35,457 bases of DNA from Oscillospiraceae bacterium (lineage in GTDB: Bacteria > Bacillota > Clostridia > Oscillospirales > Oscillospiraceae): contig SVKZ01000010.1 in NCBI GenBank assembly GCA_015068165.1, positions 1 through 35,457 on the forward strand. The letters run 5' to 3'. Below are positions 33,434 to 35,457 of this stretch, piece after piece. Numbering within the stretch: the stretch's first letter is position 1; each line of letters begins with the position of its first letter. The notes beneath the pieces were generated by a model. That model did not search any database, had not been told where the DNA came from, and saw nothing but the letters and a program-made list of their open reading frames with translations. A program made the translations under genes and the position numbers.

Positions 33434-33550
33434 GTAATAAAGAAGGCTATACATCCGCCTCACCTCCAGCTGCTGCAACGAGGTTAATATTCTATGATCT
33501 TTTTGGGATCAGTATGAGTATGCGCGGATGGTTTGCCATCTGCGTTTTTT
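33434..33550 (+). promoter_or_regulatory. infC leader with terminator (candidate L20 leader)
   Basis: The leader ends in a 9-bp stem CGCGGATGG / CCATCTGCG (loop TTTG, one G-T pair) at 33523-33544, followed by TTTTTT just before the infC ribosome site. A second small hairpin, TGATC / GATCA, lies near 33495. In Bacillus, L20 binds the infC leader to promote premature termination. Position and operon make the same control likely here, but the L20-binding motif itself was not identified. Confidence 0.65.
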
Positions 33551-33568
33551 GTTTGGAGGTGCTTTACC

Positions 33569-34087
33569 ATAGCAAAGTTAGAACATCAGCTCAATGAGGA
33601 AATCCGCGATAAGGAGCTCCGTGTTATCGGCGCTGAGGGCGGTCAGCTTGGCATTATGTCTGCTGAGGAGGCCAACCGTATCGCAGAAGAGCAGGGACTG
33701 GATCTTGTAAAGATCTCTCCCAATGCTGTACCCCCTGTCTGCAAGATTATGGACTATTCCAAGTTCTGCTTCGACCAGAAGAAGCGGGAGAAGGAAGCCA
33801 AGAAGAACCAGCGGGTGGTAGAAGTCAAGGAAATCCGTATGAGCCCCAGCATTGATACCAACGACCTCAATACCAAGGTGAAAAGCGCCCTGAAGTTCTT
33901 GGGCGACGGCAACCGGGTAAAGGTAAGTGTCCGCTTCCGCGGTCGGGAGATGGCGCATACTAACATTGGCGAAAAGCTGCTGCTTGACTTTGCTGAGGCT
34001 TGCTCTGAGGCAGCCACTATGGAAAAGAACCCCAAGCTGGAGGGTCGCTTTATGGCGATGTTCCTGACCCCTAAAAACAGTAAGTAA
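33569..34087 (+). CDS. infC: Translation initiation factor IF-3, apparent AUA start
   Basis: Binds the 30S subunit, prevents premature 50S joining and rejects wrong start codons. Taken from the codon ATA at 33569 the protein has 172 residues, starting (M)AKLEHQLNEEIRDKELRVIG, matching other IF-3 proteins in start and length. No ATG or GTG is in frame nearby. A TTG at 33533 would translate the leader terminator and the ribosome site itself. GGAGG at 33555-33559 fits ATA 33569. Non-canonical starts of infC underlie autoregulation by IF-3 in other bacteria (AUU in E. coli). The N- and C-terminal IF-3 domains are complete. Confidence 0.93.
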   Translation: MAKLEHQLNEEIRDKELRVIGAEGGQLGIMSAEEANRIAEEQGLDLVKISPNAVPPVCKIMDYSKFCFDQKKREKEAKKNQRVVEVKEIRMSPSIDTNDLNTKVKSALKFLGDGNRVKVSVRFRGREMAHTNIGEKLLLDFAEACSEAATMEKNPKLEGRFMAMFLTPKNSK

Positions 34088-34117
34088 TACACTTAAGATA
34101 CGGAAGGAGAACCAATT

Positions 34118-34315
34118 ATGCCCAAGCTGAAATCCCACAGCGGTGCTAAGAAGCGCTTTAACCTGACTAAGTCTGGCAAGGTAAAGAGAGCACATGCTTA
34201 CAAGAGCCACATCCTCACTAAGAAGACCACCAAGCGGACCCGTCATCTTCGCGCTACTGCTTATGCAGACGTAACCAACGTAGACGCAATCAAGAAGATG
34301 ATTCCCTACAAGTAA
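34118..34315 (+). CDS. rpmI: Ribosomal protein bL35
   Basis: A 65-residue basic large-subunit protein beginning [20 protein letters not shown] and including [13 protein letters not shown], the classic L35 sequence. Middle gene of the infC-rpmI-rplT operon; GGAGA precedes the start. Confidence 0.97.
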   Translation: MPKLKSHSGAKKRFNLTKSGKVKRAHAYKSHILTKKTTKRTRHLRATAYADVTNVDAIKKMIPYK

Positions 34316-34337
34316 GCGGAATAGGAGGATACGAAAA

Positions 34338-34691
34338 ATGGCAAGAGTAAAAGGCGCAATGATGACGCGCAAGAGAAGAAATGCTACCCTGAAGCTGGCT
34401 AAGGGCTACTGGGGTTCTAAGTCCAAGCACTTTAAGATGGCCAAGCAGGCCGTTATGAAGTCCGGCAACTATGCATACGTAGGCCGTAAGCTGAAGAAGC
34501 GTGATTACCGCAGACTGTGGATCACCCGTATCAGCGCTGCTGTTAAGCCCTTCGGTCTGAACTACTCCACCTTTATGAACGGTGTGAAGAAGGCCGGCAT
34601 CGAAATGAACCGCAAGAGCCTGTCCGAGATGGCAATTCAGGATGCTGCTGCATTCGCTGCCCTCGTCGAGAAGGCAAAGGCTGCTCTCTAA
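34338..34691 (+). CDS. rplT: Ribosomal protein bL20
   Basis: A 117-residue large-subunit assembly protein, starting [20 protein letters not shown] with a basic N-terminal arm and the [20 protein letters not shown] core. In Firmicutes it also represses its own operon through the infC leader. GGAGG precedes the ATG. Confidence 0.97.
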   Translation: MARVKGAMMTRKRRNATLKLAKGYWGSKSKHFKMAKQAVMKSGNYAYVGRKLKKRDYRRLWITRISAAVKPFGLNYSTFMNGVKKAGIEMNRKSLSEMAIQDAAAFAALVEKAKAAL

Positions 34692-34704
34692 GAAAATGAA
34701 AAAC

Positions 34705-34735
34705 CGCAGGTGCAATTTTGCACCTGCGATTTTTT
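34705..34735 (+). terminator. Terminator after rplT
   Basis: Perfect 10-bp stem CGCAGGTGCA / TGCACCTGCG with a four-base loop, then ATTTTTT. Confidence 0.88.
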
Positions 34736-34755
34736 ATTCAGCCTATGTAGAAAAT

Positions 34756-34811
34756 TGTAGGGACACCCGTCCCCGGGTGTCCGCGGACACCGCAGGAGCG
34801 GTGTCCCTACA
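34756..34811. repeat. Nested palindromic repeat with TGTAGGG...CCCTACA ends
   Basis: Outer arms TGTAGGGACACC (34756-34767) and GGTGTCCCTACA (34800-34811) are exact complements. Inside lies a second palindrome, GGTGTCCGCGGACACC. Ends match those of 10331-10399. Confidence 0.6.
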
Positions 34812-34848
34812 CAGAAGGGAGATACAAACTCTGTTAGAGATTTTTTTA

Positions 34849-34876
34849 TTGCGCAGATGAAATAATGTGCTATAAT
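34849..34876 (+). promoter_or_regulatory. Promoter of the SPFH-domain gene
   Basis: TTGCGC (34849-34854), a 16-base spacer and consensus TATAAT (34871-34876). Confidence 0.68.
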
Positions 34877-34906
34877 AAGCTTACAAAACAGAAAGGAGGA
34901 CCGATT

Positions 34907-35457
34907 ATGGGTCTTATTAAAGCAGGTTTTGGCGCGGTTGGCGGTGTGCTGGCTGATCAGTGGAAGGAATATATTTATTGCGATGCGCTTCCGGCCGATG
35001 TGCTGGCGGTTAAGGGCAGCAAGCGTACATCCGGCCGATCTTCCAACAAGAAGGGGTTTGAGAATGTCATTTCCCACGGCTCTGTGGTGGCGGTTGCCGA
35101 CGGTCAGTGTATGATCATTGTGGAGCAGGGGAAGGTTGTGGACATTTGCGCCGAGCCCGGCGAGTATGTGTACGACCGGAACACCGAGCCTTCTCTTTTT
35201 ACCGGTAAGCTGAGCCAATCTATCCCGGCGGTCTTTGCCAATATCGGCAAGCGGTTCGGTTTTGGCGGTGAAGCACCTATGGATCAGCGGGTCTATTACT
35301 TTAATACCAAGGAGCTGGTAGGCAACAAGTACGGCACACCTTCTCCTGTGCCTTTCCGGGTGGTTGACCGGAATATCGGTCTGGATGTGGATATTTCCAT
35401 CCGCTGCTTCGGTGAGTACAGCTATCGGATCACAAACCCTATTTTGTTCTATACCAA
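34907..35457 (+). CDS. SPFH-domain protein, N-terminal part (gene runs off the right edge)
   Basis: About 183 residues are visible, starting MGLIKAGFGAVGGVLADQWK. VVAVADGQCMIIVEQGKVVD and GEYVYDRNTEPSLF, then DRNIGLDVDISIRCFGEYSY, look like the SPFH (stomatin/band 7-like) family. Bacterial members are annotated as virion core protein-like or YdjI-like. Such proteins usually carry a C-terminal zinc ribbon, here outside the window. GAAAGGAGG precedes the ATG, and it has its own promoter. Role probably in membrane or envelope stress; not known. Confidence 0.8.
   Translation, partial: MGLIKAGFGAVGGVLADQWKEYIYCDALPADVLAVKGSKRTSGRSSNKKGFENVISHGSVVAVADGQCMIIVEQGKVVDICAEPGEYVYDRNTEPSLFTGKLSQSIPAVFANIGKRFGFGGEAPMDQRVYYFNTKELVGNKYGTPSPVPFRVVDRNIGLDVDISIRCFGEYSYRITNPILFYT

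Overview
The window reads as chromosomal DNA of a strictly anaerobic Firmicute of class Clostridia. I infer a gut Oscillospiraceae-type lineage from moderate GC content, an oxygen-sensitive class III ribonucleotide reductase, Wood-Ljungdahl genes, a CIRCE-controlled groESL operon, an infC-rpmI-rplT operon, and GC-rich palindromic intergenic repeats. No phage, IS transposase, rRNA or CRISPR array was seen.

Left part (1-10.6 kb): nrdG-nrdD on the minus strand, behind a promoter carrying two NrdR-like boxes. Next comes an aspartate-family module split by a divergent promoter pair: hom-lysC-asd leftwards (aspartate to homoserine) and thrC-thrB plus a membrane-anchored SGNH hydrolase rightwards (homoserine to threonine). 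A GNAT acetyltransferase, a VanY-type carboxypeptidase with wall-binding repeats and tRNA-Gly(CCC) follow on the minus strand.

Centre (10.7-23.1 kb): an orphan radical SAM/SPASM protein, then an acetyl-CoA synthase locus: acsF/cooC maturation ATPase, acsD, an acsC-acsE fusion, an SGNH hydrolase, acsB, mgtE, acsV (RACo) and a DUF3786 gene. The fusion joins the corrinoid protein large subunit to the methyltransferase that methylates it. No CO dehydrogenase subunit lies in the window, and AcsB lacks about 21 N-terminal residues relative to the Moorella protein as I recall it. mgtE and acsV have near-identical promoters.

A small cassette follows (23.7-25.5 kb): PqqD-like protein, HprK/PEPCK-like P-loop protein, soluble Ser-His-type S24/S26 peptidase, and a small acidic lipoprotein gene split by an apparent one-base frameshift. 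It resembles a minimal peptide-modification system and is the best candidate here for an undescribed system.

Right part (25.7-35.5 kb): housekeeping genes: flavin reductase-like protein, mntP, rny (with a possible terminator in its leader), a GlmU-like hexapeptide acyltransferase plus glmM, groES-groEL, infC (apparent AUA start behind a leader terminator), rpmI, rplT and a truncated SPFH-domain gene. Several families of structured intergenic repeats are scattered through the window, one with two clear copies (22.3 and 33.2 kb).
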